DNA of 60,799 nt. Origin: Temnopleurus reevesii (lineage: Eukaryota; Echinodermata; Echinoidea; Temnopleuroida; Temnopleuridae). This document shows positions 33,483 through 45,219 of the stretch, piece by piece; position 1 is the stretch's first letter; each line of letters begins with the position of its first letter. The stretch covers positions 1-60,799 of the forward strand of contig BQKZ01000867.1 in the NCBI GenBank assembly GCA_036244855.1, written 5' to 3'. The notes beneath the pieces are model-generated. The model saw only the letters and a list, made by a program, of their open reading frames with translations. It searched no databases and was not told the DNA's origin. A program made the translations under genes and the position numbers.

Positions 33483-34422
33483 TGCTTTTAATTATGCTAT
33501 TTTTTTCCCTTGGATTTCAGATTTTGAGAAATTCATAATATAATTTAAATGATATCTAGATTAAGAGCAAACTAGTGCTGAATTTGCAAGGTGTCTTGGT
33601 TGAATTTGGTGCAAAAAAAAAATCATCTCTGACGCACTGCTGCACAGTTTCATTGGTTTGTACAAAAATTGATACAGCACGCGCAAATTTGGCCTGAATC
33701 TCTGCGTTTGTCCTAAACAGACATCTTTGTGAAATAAAAAACAGACGTTTTTCTTTTCAACAAAGACAGAGAGCATTACATTCTCGGAAGGAATATTATG
33801 CTAAAATCTTCATTTCCAGAAAAGCATCACTCATGTGAAGAATATCTCCATAATTTGTTTTCATGTTTGAACTTTGTTGGGATGATTTTTGTAAAAATAT
33901 GTGTACTTTATTCCCCTATTTTAGGTGGGAAATAGTCGAAACTACATGTACATTGTAAAAAAAACCCTGTCATTTTGATTTTTTATGGAGGTTCATAGGT
34001 GCTATGTTTGTTGCTCTGTACAATGCATATAGTGCATGTGCACATTGGATCAAACCAAACACATGTGTAAAAATCAGATTTTAGTTCACAGTAGGCCTGT
34101 AATGCGTTTGATGTTTCATTGAATCTTCTCAGGGTGAAGATTTTTCCTGTCTTTTCTTAATTAGTTTCCTTTTCCTTCTGATAGTGAGTATCAGAAAGTG
34201 TTAAATACACTCTCCATGAGAATAGGTTGCATTGCTATAGAACTCTGCCCTCACAACATTGCAAATTTTCCTGGTGAATTAGAAAAATAAGTGCAGCATG
34301 AATGCAATCTGTTCAGCTCACCAATGAGCCTTAAGAAGGCAAGAAGTTGAACGACTCTACTTTGCGCTGCACATATGAGCTTCTGTATTTTCCGATTCGT
34401 CAGCATTCATCTGCCATAATTC

Positions 34423-34515
34423 AGTCTGCAAACACAGATCCTAATTGGCTTTCGGTGTATGCATGCACAGAGCGTCAGTCACACACCGAAAGCCAAGGGT
34501 CTGTGTTTTCAGACT
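34423..34515. mobile_element. Palindromic MITE-like element
   Basis: cagtctgcaaacacagatcc ... ggctttcggtgt is inverted in cacaccgaaagcc ... gtctgtgttttcagac, with a loop of about 23 bp. Confidence 0.7.
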
Positions 34516-34546
34516 AGTCTCAATTCGCAGAGGTGTGAGGGCGCTT

Positions 34547-34925
34547 TAATAATAATAATAATAATATAGATTATTTCTATAGCGCTAAATACAGAGTACC
34601 ATAGCACTATACAATTTAACAGAACAAGAAAAAACAAAACAATTTGATTACTGTGGGAAAACTGTAAGTCTTAAGATGTTTTTTAAACGTACCAGAATTT
34701 GAAATTGCCCGTATTGAAAGAGGGATACTGTTCCAAAGTTTTGGAGCAGTTACTGAGAAGGGCTTTTCAGCTTGTTTGGGTCTACACTTTGATATAACAA
34801 GTTTATGTGTGTCTGATGGAGAGCGGAGGTTTCGAGAGGGTGTGTATATATAGTTCAATAGTATTAGAGAGGTATTGTGGTGACATATTATTCAATACTT
34901 TGAAGATATAAGCATGCTTTAAACA
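34547..34925 (-). pseudogene. 3' end of an L2/CR1-like LINE
   Basis: The - strand frame has the typical C-terminal pattern: RNLRSPSD, KPFSVTAPKLWNSIPLSIR and then FKKHLKTYSF. The 3' end runs into an agcgctata motif and a TTA/ATT array (34547-34565 on +). Only the extreme C terminus and 3' UTR remain. Confidence 0.7.
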
Positions 34926-36104
34926 AGCATGATGAGCTATTAAACGAGGTTCTATTCTCATGTTCATGTTGCTCTCCTAGGGTATCATTTCGATGCTGCA
35001 TTTGAAGGCAAAAATCTGGAGAAAAAAATGGAATTAATTTCATTTAGGAGAAACCATGATTTTTGCAATCCCTGAGATAAAATTGCTTATCTCTCCACAT
35101 AGTAGGTTCATGTTTTTCACAAGGACTAAAATGATTTGTTCTATTTATGACCTGAAAAAAATTGTGACAGGAAACTCATTTCTAATTTCATTAGCGAGAT
35201 AGATCCATATTATATTAATTGAGGGTCTTGTTTTGTCTACCTTTAGATTAGAAAATACTGTGCAAATAGAATGACTCCCTTATAATTTGTATTGATATAA
35301 AAGGTGACTAAAGCTGAAGATGTGTAAGAATGCTTGTTAATGATGACGATTTGGCATTGACACAAGTTTATTTTTATTATTATTTTGACATCCTTACAGT
35401 ATCCACTCCCCTAAAATGGTAGAATATAGAAGAAAAATAGAAAAGGAGAGAGAATGAGAAACCATTAAAAAGAAAGAAAACTTCATAGTCTGGATTCTTT
35501 TTCATCTTCCAATTGTGCATTACAGTGTATTGCAGTTGACTTACAGTAATAAGGGCAAGAAATACAGGTTTTATTTATTGCTGACAAAACATTTATCTCA
35601 TCTCTCAATCAGGTCCCTGGGAACCGGTGGTTCAAAGTTCTTTAATTTCATTTTAATGGGACCATTACACTATGCAAAAAATAGGTGATGACTATCATGT
35701 AGATCTGTACATAGATTTTCATATGAACTTTTATATTTCTGTAAATATCCCAAATAAAACTGTTTTGCATGTTATCAAACTCTCTGTAATAATTTTCACA
35801 AATGTGAAGGATTTCAGTTGTTGTATGATGTCTCTCACTCCATAACACATACTGGAAAGTCAGCATAGTGACATGAAACATTTGAAAAGTGACCCCTAAC
35901 TTTCTTTTACTAACTATTGCAAGATAACGGGTAATCAAAGTGTATAGATCTGCACTGTACATAGTAGATGACACGCAAGAAACTCCCTTAGTTGGGGTCT
36001 GTATAGAGATGTTTCTAAAAGCAGGTTCAAATGTATTTCATGGTCCCTGGGTATCCAAGAGACTACAAATTTCTTGTGCAAATATTATGTTTTATTGTGG
36101 CCCT
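34926..36104. other. No gene recognised
   Basis: AT-rich DNA. The - strand frame at 35648-35974 has no recognisable motif. Confidence 0.35.
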
Positions 36105-36240
36105 CTTTTAAAGGGGAGAACACCTTTAAAGGGGAGACCACCCTTAAAGGGGAACCACCCATTGAATTATTGTGCTCTCATTGAATGAAGACAAATGAGA
36201 TGAACAAACTGTATAGCAAAATTGGACAATCTGTTCAAAA
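36105..36240. mobile_element. Fragment of the TTAAAGGGG MITE family
   Basis: Three tandem cttttaaaggggaga-like ends are followed by atgaacaaactgt and gcaaaattggacaat. These match the interior of the full copy at 45220-45666. Confidence 0.55.
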
Positions 36241-36467
36241 GTGTTCAATTCAATTCAATTCAAATTTAAATTATTGATGATTTCATGAGCCCTGCTGCAT
36301 GCTGATAGGGATTCTTGCTGTCGGCAACTGTGACAAAATCTGTGACATACTAGCTGCATGGACAACTGTAGCTTTGTGCCAAATTTGCTTTGGCATTGAA
36401 AAATTATTTTTTGTTATTGAATTATGACTGGCTAATGTGTTATTTTCTTGTGTTTTTTGTATTTCAG

Positions 36468-36662
36468 GTCCGAATCCATTGGTGAAGATGAGCAGATGAT
36501 TTAGATTACCTAGCTGGACCACAGATCATTGAATTCTAGAGAATAAGTACTGGTTCACCACAGGCAAACATTGTGGGTTTGATTAGTGGAAATAAAGGGG
36601 AGCCGTAGAGCAGTTTAATCAGGGAAACTGAAGGCGACGACAGAGGGCGCCTTTGCCCAGTC
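36468..36662 (+). other. Probable 5' UTR of FPGS behind a strong splice acceptor
   Basis: A pyrimidine-rich acceptor (ttttttgtatttcag|) precedes 36468, 195 nt before the FPGS start. Read with one leading base, the first codons give SESIGEDEQMI then a stop at 36502-36504. That could be a terminal exon of a small gene or an upstream frame in the FPGS leader. Confidence 0.35.
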
Positions 36663-37046
36663 ATGCTACGATTGAACTCCGTCTTGCGACAACTTCATCC
36701 ATTCCATTCATTCCATCCATCAAGAGCGCCATCTGTTGGCAGACACCGATCAGTTGTGTTTATAACTGCAAGCATACAGCAAACAGAGCCACTATTGATC
36801 TACAAAGCTAGTTACCAAACACGAGCGAGATATCATCAGGCAAACCAAAGGTCATCTTTCAGTCATTTTTCACCAGGAAAACACCTTAGACCAGATTTAA
36901 AAATGAGGGATCTAGTTCACATCTCTGCTTTGGGGACCAGCTCGACGCTTGCGGCCAATGCGTCGCCGAAGAAGCCGGAGAAAGCGTTGAATCGGGAGAG
37001 TTTGCCGGAACGTCCCATCGTGGGGTCCACAGATGAGGTGTATCAG
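36663..37046 (+). CDS. FPGS: FPGS exon: leader and N terminus
   Basis: It has 128 codons from ATG to CAG|GTATGG. Codons 1-80 are rich in Arg, Ser and His with almost no acidic residues. The in-frame ATG at 36903 follows. Confidence 0.75.
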
Positions 37047-40000
37047 GTATGGGTTTTTTTGGTTCTTTTGAGTGTTTTTGTCTGTATTCTAGGGAGAACT
37101 TATGGATTAATTTGGTTTATGTATCCTATTTGTTTACGTCATTCATGTATTATTTTGACCCTGTATTTTCCAAATATTGAAGAAAAAGTTTATGAATAAG
37201 TGTTGGCGTCCTTTATTTTTGGTAAAGACAATGTTTCATCACAGCAATAATGATTAGACAAAAAATTATTAGAAAATGGTTAGGCTGCCCTCAAATGCCA
37301 TTTTTTGAAAAATAGCATTGGTCAGTCAGGAATAGGTTTTTTGTGATATTTTTTATCATTTGAGGAACACATTTGATGTGTAAGGTAAGGCTTTTAAAGA
37401 TTTACCATAATTTGTATACAAGTAGTGTAGATCTGTGCATTGCATCATACTGTACATGAAGTCTGTATGTTTCATAACAGTGTGATAGTTTACCAAATGT
37501 AGATTACCACACTCCCTGCTAGAATTCATATGCATTGTACTATAAAAAATCTGTCCCTCACAACATGTACCACACACCTTATCACATACTGTATAAGCCA
37601 ATATTTTAGCGTACAGATATTTTCGCGCTTTTCGACCAGTTTGACACATTGGCGTGTTGTTATTTTCAAGTTTTTGACAGTGTTTGTACACAATTGAATG
37701 TGTATCATATAGAGTGGAAATTTTCGCGAGGCCATAACCGCGAAATTAGCGAAAATAAAACCTCCGCGAAAATTTCAGCTTATACAGTATTTGATTCTGA
37801 ACACTGAACATGGAACGGAGAGAATGAGCAAAATAAACATCTCTCATTCTGTGAAATACAGTGTGCTGTGTGGACAAAAGGATTGCTCTTCACACACTTT
37901 GAGTAGAAGGGACAAGGCCTGGGACAAATTAAACAACCGCATTCTAGAATTAATTTAGCAAGATAGACACAAAAGAAATGTCCACCCCTCTCATTCTGTG
38001 GAAAAAATGTGGAACAATAGTCCGCACCATGGATTATCTTTTGCAATCATGAAGCAATTGTAAATTCTTGAATGGCATTTGTTTACTTTGTCCCAGTCCT
38101 TTGTCCGTTCTGCTCACAGTGCCAGTTATTCTGATACAGACAAAAAGTGTCAAACTCACCTACATGTACAGATTGTATAGAACATCAGACAATGGTTTAT
38201 TACTTTATTTATTGGAACCATTGTGAAGGATTGCATGAAAGCTTTTAATCCACCCCAGACTCTTTGTATTGGGGAATGATTTTCAAGATCCCAGTCAACT
38301 TATATCCTTGAGTTTTGATAAGAAAGTTGTGAAGAAATTACATACGTACAGATTAATCAAAATGATTTAAAATTAGTTTATTTGCCACATCCTTTTCTAA
38401 ATATACATTAAAGATGTAACTACATTGATAGGAATAACAGAGTCAATGTTATGGCTTTACTTGACCCCCCCCCCCCCCCCCGTCACAGGGGTTGAACACA
38501 AGTCCAAACATTTTTGACATTATTTATTTGTAGGTTTGAGCTTCCAATCAAAGTTTTGTTGGAGTTGTGAATATCCTAATAGGAATGTTTCAGTATTAAA
38601 ATCAGAACTATAGGAATTCTCCCATATTTAAGCCCTATGTGTATGAACTTTACCATGAATATTCATGAATGATAATGAAATAACATCAGTTGGCACAATT
38701 AAGGTCAGATATCTTTGAAACAAGCGCTTATCACCTACATATCAATCAGTCTTTGATCACGTCCAATAAAAGTCTAGTTCAATGTTCAAAATCCAAAGGT
38801 GTTTTCCTAACAGAACACCAGATCATTGCCTCTTGCGAAATGTTAACAGGAACTTAAGATATCCTTCCTTTGACAGTTGAAATATCTGAAGACCTAGTTC
38901 TGTGCATTTTCTTGGAGATTTCTGTTCTGTTTCTATACCAAAATAATCTGTGAATTTCGCCGTAAATGTCATGTTTTTGTTGCTAAACATGGATGATTGT
39001 CCACTTTTCCAGGAAGCGGTCCGAAAGCTCAATACGCTGCAGTCGAATTACAAGACTCTGGACGCAATTCGCAAGAACAGGGACCAGGGCGCGTACAGGA
39101 ACATCCCGGACGTCATCGACTTTGCTTCGCGGGTCGGAATATCGGTGAGCTCAAACATTGTATGTGCAAAGATTTGTTCAGATTTTCTCTAACTTTAACA
39201 TACATGTTAAAAGTGGTCCTGGAGAGAGGAGAACTAATACACCTACTCTGGGAAGAGAGATCATCTGCAGAAAAATTGTATGTATTTATTATAACTTGTT
39301 GACATTACACATAATTACACATACTGTATGGACAATTGCCACATTTTCTACTAGATACAGTAAAAACCAATATTTTAGCGTTCATAAATTATAGCAAACT
39401 CATTAAATTTCAGACCTCTTCACAAATTGGCGAGTTGTTATTTTCATGGTTTTTTTTAATTTTTCTATTCATGAATGTAATTTGAAAATTTTAGTGAATT
39501 CATTGTCACAAAGTTTTCGAAAATAAAACCCCAGCGAAAATCTCAGTTTATACAGTAAGTGATTTCTTGGTCCAACTACATGGTATTCTAAAAACCACAC
39601 ATTTTTATGAACAAAATTCAACCTCCACTCATTGCACAAGTAGTCAGCATTATTATGGCAAAAGTATAACTATAGCAATAATTAGCTATGTACTGGTCAC
39701 TTGGTCATGAAGCTTCTTTTTTAGACGTTCATGTCAAGAAATGTCAAATTTTTACAGCCATATTGTCAGTTCTCCTAAAAACAAATATTTTGGGACAAAT
39801 ACCTAAAGTGGACTTTACCACTTAATTTCTGACGTAACTCTATTTATTTAATCTTTCAGCCCATACTTGCATGTACCTTAACCTCAATATGGTTTAACTG
39901 TAATGCTTCTCATAAAATCACTCTATTTATCAACATATTAATAGTTATATAATATTGGATGGCAATGAATGGAATATCAGGGAATATTGCACGAGTTAGG

Positions 40001-42835
40001 GCAATATTAGCCCTAACGAGTGCAATATTCCCAGTATTTCATGAAATAAAGCCATCCAATATAATTATTATTATCTTTACATTAGCCTTTGTCTTACCGG
40101 TATCATTGTAGAAGTACCAGAAGGCTGATCACTGCTTTGCGCATACGTAAAAATGAAGCCGTGCAACATGGCCTAATGTTGCACGGCTTAAAACTCTCAT
40201 ATAGATAATAATGGATAATGATATATTCGAGAGATATCTTGAAATGAAAGATTTGGGTGTAATTTTTTCATTAATTACACATCTGTGCTGGTGTTTGCAA
40301 CAAAGGTTTTAAAATAGACAATTTTTGGGGGAAATTGGTAGTTTTCAGAATGTTTTCTGAATTTTCCTGTGTGTACTGAATATTGTTCAATGATATTTTT
40401 TTAATTTCTGTGATAAATTGAAGTATGCAATCCTATATTTACAAATCTGCATGTGTTTTTTTCATTAAATTCATGTTTTTTAATAGGGAAGCCACACATG
40501 ATATATTCTCTTTACATTCATGTATATACAGTGTATGCCCTGGCAATCAAACAGAAGCCCTGGAGGCCATCTCATTAAAATTAGTCAGTGTAACAAGAGC
40601 GGATTTTCTGACATTTGCTATATAACAACAGTCAGCGACAGTGGTTTTAGGCCAATCAGAATCAGGGATTTCACTGGATTTGTCTCCACTGACCAATTTT
40701 GTTGCTGACAAAGTTTCATGAAATGGCCTCACGATTGCACAGGCTTGCGCTTGAACACAACACTTTGTTACTCTAAAGTTTAACACAGTTAGCTGCCTCT
40801 GAACAAAGAATCGTTTTCAGTCAGGGCTTCTTTGTGACTTGGGCATACACAAGTGAATTTACTGTATTTGCTATTATGATCTCTCTGGAATTTACGACAA
40901 ATCACTTATATTTGTATTAAAAGAAGAGCAACTAACCTTGTGCATGTATTCAAAGTGATTTTGACATACATGTAGTTCTCAGATAGTTCTCAGATTTGTT
41001 TGTGAATGATAATATTCACAAAGGAAAGGGGTGCCCCAGGTCAAGCAATTCAATGTTGATAATGGAGACTCTGTCAAACTTATCCATTCACTGTGAGCAT
41101 TAGGGACAAAGGACTTAGACAAAGTACACAACTCCCATTCAGACCTTCACAATCAGCTTTAACACACAAATGAAAACTGCCTTCCTTTTTATGTTGTATA
41201 CATGTAGGTGTGACACAAATAACTACATTTATTTGCAGAGTAAGATTACAGGAAAGTTCTTTGGTTTATTCAAGCTATTATGGAGCTTGAATGGGAGTTG
41301 TACTTTGTCCAATTTCTTTGTCTTTTATGCTCACCGTGACTGTTTTGTTGATATAGATCAGACAAACTCTTATCATCCTCTGTAAATATGAAATATCAAT
41401 AAAATGTACAACCCTCTTTTGAATGTAAATTATATGCTGACTGATTGTGCAGGGGATTTGTCAAACATTATTTTGAAGGGCAAATACAAGGTCATTACTG
41501 ATTGATATAAAAATTCTAAATTCTAAAAAATCTAATCTATTACCACAAAAACCAAACTGCCTTCGTGGTAAAAGCCTTAATCACCAACTTTTTCAGTAAC
41601 AATATAATTTTTGTACAATTTATATTGTATGAATTGTGTACTGGAAGCAATTTTGTGAATTGTAGTCACCCAAAACATACATGTATGTACTTCATATTTT
41701 TTCCTACAAATATAGTCACTCTAGTGTGATAAAGAAATTATTATATATTTGGACAATAGGCGGGTTTACTTATATATATTCAAATTTATGTCCGTTTCTT
41801 GCCACTGAACGTAGTTACGACCCTTACCATCGTCTATAAGTGTATCCATGGAAAAGCTCCCACCTATCTCACCTCACTCATCACCCATCATCACTCTGCT
41901 CAACCTGGTCTCCGCTCAAGTTCAGACAGTACTTTGCTCCAAATCCCCAAATACCTTTGGAATGAGATCCCTCAATCTGTCCACCTTCTGCCATCATTAG
42001 ATACTTTTAAGAGAGCCATAAAAACTCTTCTGTTTGACCAATAATTTTCCTTCATTTCTGTATTCTTCTTTTAATGTAATTTGGAAAGCGCTCTGGAACC
42101 AAGTACTTGTGTATTGAGCGCTATAAAAGAATCCATATTGTATTGTATTGTATTGTACATGGTATTGCTTAAACCGTTTGATATCAATAAGACTACAATT
42201 CTTGGAATCTAGTTTGCATACGTTACTTGTTGCTATGCCGGGCAAGCCTCGGACAAGCTTTTGGGTTGTCAAGAACAACCTCTATGTTAAAGGTATGCAT
42301 ATATTAGTAAACCCGCCTATTGGCAAAAGGGCATCCCTTTTGCATGTACAATATGATATATGCATCAGATTGCTTTTCAAACTTCCATGTTAAAATGGCA
42401 TTGAGAAATATGGATAGAATTTATTTGTGGAAATCACAGTATTGTAGTCCAAGGCAATCAAATGCCAGACATTTAGGTGCCCTATGAATTGGACTCTGTA
42501 CCCACCAAACTAGTATTGTATATTTATAGTGCCTTTTTTTTTCTTCTTTTTTTCTGATTCTTGCTGTAAATTTTCTTCAAAAGAATTACATTTGTGGCCT
42601 GTCTTTCAAAAGGAAAGTCCTGTAGCACACACTGCTCAAAAATAAATTTATGTGGGTTTTTTTCTGGATGCATTCAAATGACTCATACTACTCATATTTT
42701 GTACTCTTTTTCACAGCTTGAAAGACTAGACGAACTATCGTGTATTCATGTTGCTGGGACTAAGGGCAAGGGCTCTGTGTGCGCCTTCACAGAGAGTATA
42801 CTCAGAGCTAGCGGATTCAAAACGGGATTCTACAG
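36663..42835 (+). CDS. FPGS: Folylpolyglutamate synthase, first three coding exons
   Basis: Exons 36663-37046, 39013-39144 and 42717-42835 join in phase. FPGS adds glutamates to folates in an ATP-dependent reaction, in mitochondria and cytosol, trapping them in the cell. The first exon gives an Arg/Ser/His-rich, acid-poor leader fitting mitochondrial import. It also has an in-frame Met at codon 81 (36903) that could start a cytosolic form, as known for animal FPGS. Next come [20 protein letters not shown] and [17 protein letters not shown], the ATP-binding loop. About 211 codons are present. The folate-binding and C-terminal exons are not in the window, although 18 kb remain to the right. An assembly join at 44,251 may explain this. 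Confidence 0.85.
37586..37795. mobile_element. MITE with ATACTGTATAAGC ends
   Basis: atactgtataagccaata on the left and gcttatacagtat on the right are inverse. Inside, aatattttagcgt and gcgaaaataaaacctccgcg are also found in the copy at 39355-39557. It lies in FPGS intron 1. Confidence 0.7.
38465..38481 (+). repeat. Poly-C tract (17)
   Basis: Seventeen C on the sense strand of an FPGS intron. Confidence 0.95.
39013..39144 (+). CDS. FPGS: FPGS exon
   Basis: It is flanked by cacttttccag| and |GTGAGC. It has 44 codons, phase 0 on both sides. [20 protein letters not shown] corresponds to the conserved N-terminal helix of animal FPGS. Confidence 0.85.
39355..39557. mobile_element. Second copy of the ATACTGTATAAGC MITE
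   Basis: It shares ccaatattttagcgt, ttggcgagttgttatttt and gaaaataaaacccc with 37586-37795 and ends in tttatacagta. It is more diverged. Confidence 0.6.
39948..40068. mobile_element. Foldback element
   Basis: tataatattggatggc is inverted in gccatccaatataatt. Inside, gggaatattgcac and gtgcaatattccc form a second stem around agggcaatattagccct. A separate small hairpin, gccgtgcaacat / atgttgcacggc, lies at 40158-40188. Confidence 0.7.
41755..42321. mobile_element. 16-bp inverted repeats enclosing a LINE 3' end
   Basis: aataggcgggtttact at 41755-41770 is the exact inverse of agtaaacccgcctatt at 42306-42321. The 567-bp interval contains an L2/CR1-like LINE end and about 140 bp of other DNA with no transposase. 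Confidence 0.6.
41790..42162 (+). pseudogene. 3' end of an L2/CR1-like LINE
   Basis: The frame reads [37 protein letters not shown] and [12 protein letters not shown], the usual end of such polyproteins. It is followed by gagcgctataaaagaatcc and a (TATTG)n tail. Everything upstream is missing. Confidence 0.75.
42717..42835 (+). CDS. FPGS: FPGS exon with ATP-binding loop
   Basis: It is flanked by ctctttttcacag| and |GTAAAT. It has 39 codons plus two bases. It carries [20 protein letters not shown], the P-loop and following helix of the Mur-ligase-type fold. The next exon should open with a Ser/Pro/His-Leu segment but is not found. Confidence 0.9.
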
Positions 42836-43050
42836 GTAAATATCAAACCTATACCACTCTCAATTTTTTTCTTAACTGTAATCACTATAAAACACAGGAC
42901 ATTAGGATCACTGGACCATATTTTTTCTAATCCTTTATTTTGTAATAACAGCAAACGATTTTTCTTGCATGGGAGCGATAAGGCTACATCACCAAGTGTC
43001 CGAATTCAGGCTACTATATCATTGCTTGGATCTTTCTGATCGATTGCTAA

Positions 43051-43186
43051 TGCCCGGTCACAGAGAGCCACGGAAGCAACACAATTCAACATGACTCTTT
43101 GTTGATTCACAGTTAACTGCCTCAGAACGAAGAGTGGTGTTGAATCGTGTTGCTTCCGGAGCCCCTGTGTGACCGGGGTTTAAGTC
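43051..43186. mobile_element. MITE with CGGTCACA...TGTGACCG ends
   Basis: ccggtcacagagagcc and ggaagcaacacaattcaac are inverted in gttgaatcgtgttgcttcc and tgtgaccgggg. Relatives are at 45731-45853 and 58172-58308. It lies in the FPGS locus. Confidence 0.75.
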
Positions 43187-43273
43187 CCTTGGTTTTTATG
43201 AAGGATGATTTAAAGAAAACATTGTTTTCTAAGATATGTTAGGATTTTTAATGAAAATTATACCATGCAACAC

Positions 43274-43365
43274 CTCTGTTAGTTGGGACTAAGGGAAAGG
43301 GCTCTGTGTGCGCCTTCATAGAGAGTATACTCAGAGCTAGCAGATTCAAGACGGGCTTCTCTCAG
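43274..43365 (+). pseudogene. FPGS: Tandem copy of the FPGS ATP-loop exon
   Basis: It repeats 25 codons of the exon at 42717-42835, with [11 protein letters not shown] intact, and the donor |GTAAAT. The first 34 or so bases of the exon are missing. In the shared codons Thr is changed to Ile and Gly to Arg, with three silent differences. The new acceptor-like tctgttag| would give a different phase from the true exon, so splicing it in would shift the frame. Confidence 0.8.
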
Positions 43366-43373
43366 GTAAATAT

Positions 43374-43375
<2 letters not shown>

Positions 43376-43408
<33 letters not shown>

Positions 43409-43412
43409 ACAT
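43376..43412. repeat. (ATC)n microsatellite
   Basis: About eleven ATC/CAT triplets directly follow the donor of the duplicated FPGS exon. Confidence 0.9.
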
Positions 43413-43842
43413 CATCACTTGATTCATGAAAAATGATTATGATTGATTTGTTATACACAAAATGATTTCCTTCCCCACTTTTTTTACAGAAGAATGTATG
43501 ACTTGAAAATAATGAATGATGATTTTGGTTCTCTTTCTCCAAGCCATTCTGAAGGGTATATTATTGGGTTTCGGAAACTGGCGGACGGTGCCTTGTGGAT
43601 GGTAGAAAACAAATGCTTATGTAATATGCGGATTTAAAGACGGGCATGTCAGTTAATACACGGATCAAATGCCCACAGGTTTTCTACCATTCCCAATGCT
43701 TTCGTCCAACAATTGAAAAAGCCTGCAATGGAGACTTTTTGGCCACTTTCCTCTTCCTTTTTGGAGATATGAATTTATTTGTCTAGGTTTATGACCTATA
43801 ACATAATTATTAAAAGTTTCATGCATTCCAGCTATATGACGT

Positions 43843-43965
43843 TGGGGGGTATTGTTTAAAAGTTGCAATTGATCACAAATCAACTTTTCAAATTGTAACA
43901 CACAAGACGAGCATTAAACAATTGGTTTGATTGGCACGTTCCGATACATCCTTAAACTGTTGGTG
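43843..43965. mobile_element. Partial MITE of the TTGCAATTGATC family
   Basis: ggggggtattgtttaaaagt and ttgcaattgatcacaaatca match the left side of the 51761-51936 element. The right end is lost. Confidence 0.55.
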
Positions 43966-44097
43966 AACAGGGCAGCAATGGGAGACCAAGCTCGACTAAG
44001 GGTGGAGCTGGGATTATTGTGTGTGATACGAATGTTTAAATGTCTTTGATTAGCTCAAGATGGGCTTCCTGCAAAAATTATTACATTGATTTTTATG

Positions 44098-44250
44098 CCT
44101 CCGCCACCGTAAGGTGGTGCCGGAGGCATTATGTTTTCGGGTTGTCCGTCCGTCCGTCCGTGCGTCCGTCCGTGCGTCCGTCCGTCCGGACCTTGTTACC
44201 GCGATAAGTTCAGAACCGCTGGACGGATTTTGACCAAACTTGGATCAAGT
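44098..44250 (+). repeat. Truncated (GTCC)n repeat element
   Basis: It is nearly identical to the first 150 bp of 9104-10066, from gcctccgccaccgtaagg through the gtccgtcc run to ttggatcaagt. It then stops at a single N, where unrelated sequence begins. Confidence 0.9.
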
Positions 44251-44251
44251 A
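44251..44251. other. Single N, likely assembly join
   Basis: Left of it is the interior of a dispersed repeat; right of it is unrelated DNA. FPGS exons stop before this point. Confidence 0.7.
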
Positions 44252-45219
44252 NGCGGAGAAACAGGTGTGTTTGATTATATTCTTCTCCTCTTGTAAATTG
44301 ATCTTGAATATCTATTCATTTGAACACTCCCTTGCTATGTGTAATAGAGTTGAAATGTGGAGAGGAATCCGTACTGGTTGGCAGCTCTGGGAGTGTACAT
44401 GTTTGTATGGGAACTGTACATAAGCGAACCTGTACAAAAGTGCAAAGGAAACATGCCAACGAATGTTCATTGACATGAAGAAAACATGGAATGATTTAAT
44501 AAATAAGATTTGATAGTCCCGGATTCCATTTATTAAGAAAAAATCTCTTAAACCCAAACGCATACTTTAGGAACTACGTCTTTGCCAAACCTCGCTACCT
44601 ATTGCAAAACTAACCAGTAATTCAATAAGCAAATAAACATGCAGCAACTGAGAGAAACAAAAAAAAAAGAAAATTATTCAACATGAATAGAGGGTAAGCC
44701 ATTTTTCCAATATAGGCAAAAAATCTAGTTTATTGCAATAAAAAACATTTTGTTGATAATCAAAATTAGGCACATGTAAACATACATGAAGTAAACCAAG
44801 CTAAAGTAATATTTTCATTGATAAGTTTTGTTTTATTAGACTTTAAGTGGAAAATCCAGTTTCTAAATTAATGAAATAGATTTTTTGATTTTCAATAGAC
44901 TAAGCTTCCAACAAACTTCTGTAGACTTTATCAATCGCTTATGGCGTTATACATGTACCTAATTTTAGCTAATAAACTTAGCTTGTCAGCTTTATAGGAC
45001 AAATGGCTTGCCATATGTTCATGAAATGGAGATCTTGTGAACAATAATATGCTTTATTGCACAACATTATATTGTAACTCAAGCTCCCTATAATCTAAAT
45101 TAAAAAAAATCATTTCACAGAGGAATGAACATTTTATCTCATTTACAAAGAATATTTAATCAAAAGCAATAATGCTGGGAAAGAGGCATAAATCCTACAA
45201 TTAAATGCTCTCAATATCT
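44252..45219. other. No gene recognised
   Basis: AT-rich DNA. I looked on the + strand for later FPGS exons and found none. Confidence 0.4.

Noticed and set aside
43377..43412. Direct triplet array as a CRISPR-like or regulatory array
   Set aside because: It is a plain (ATC)n microsatellite with no spacers.
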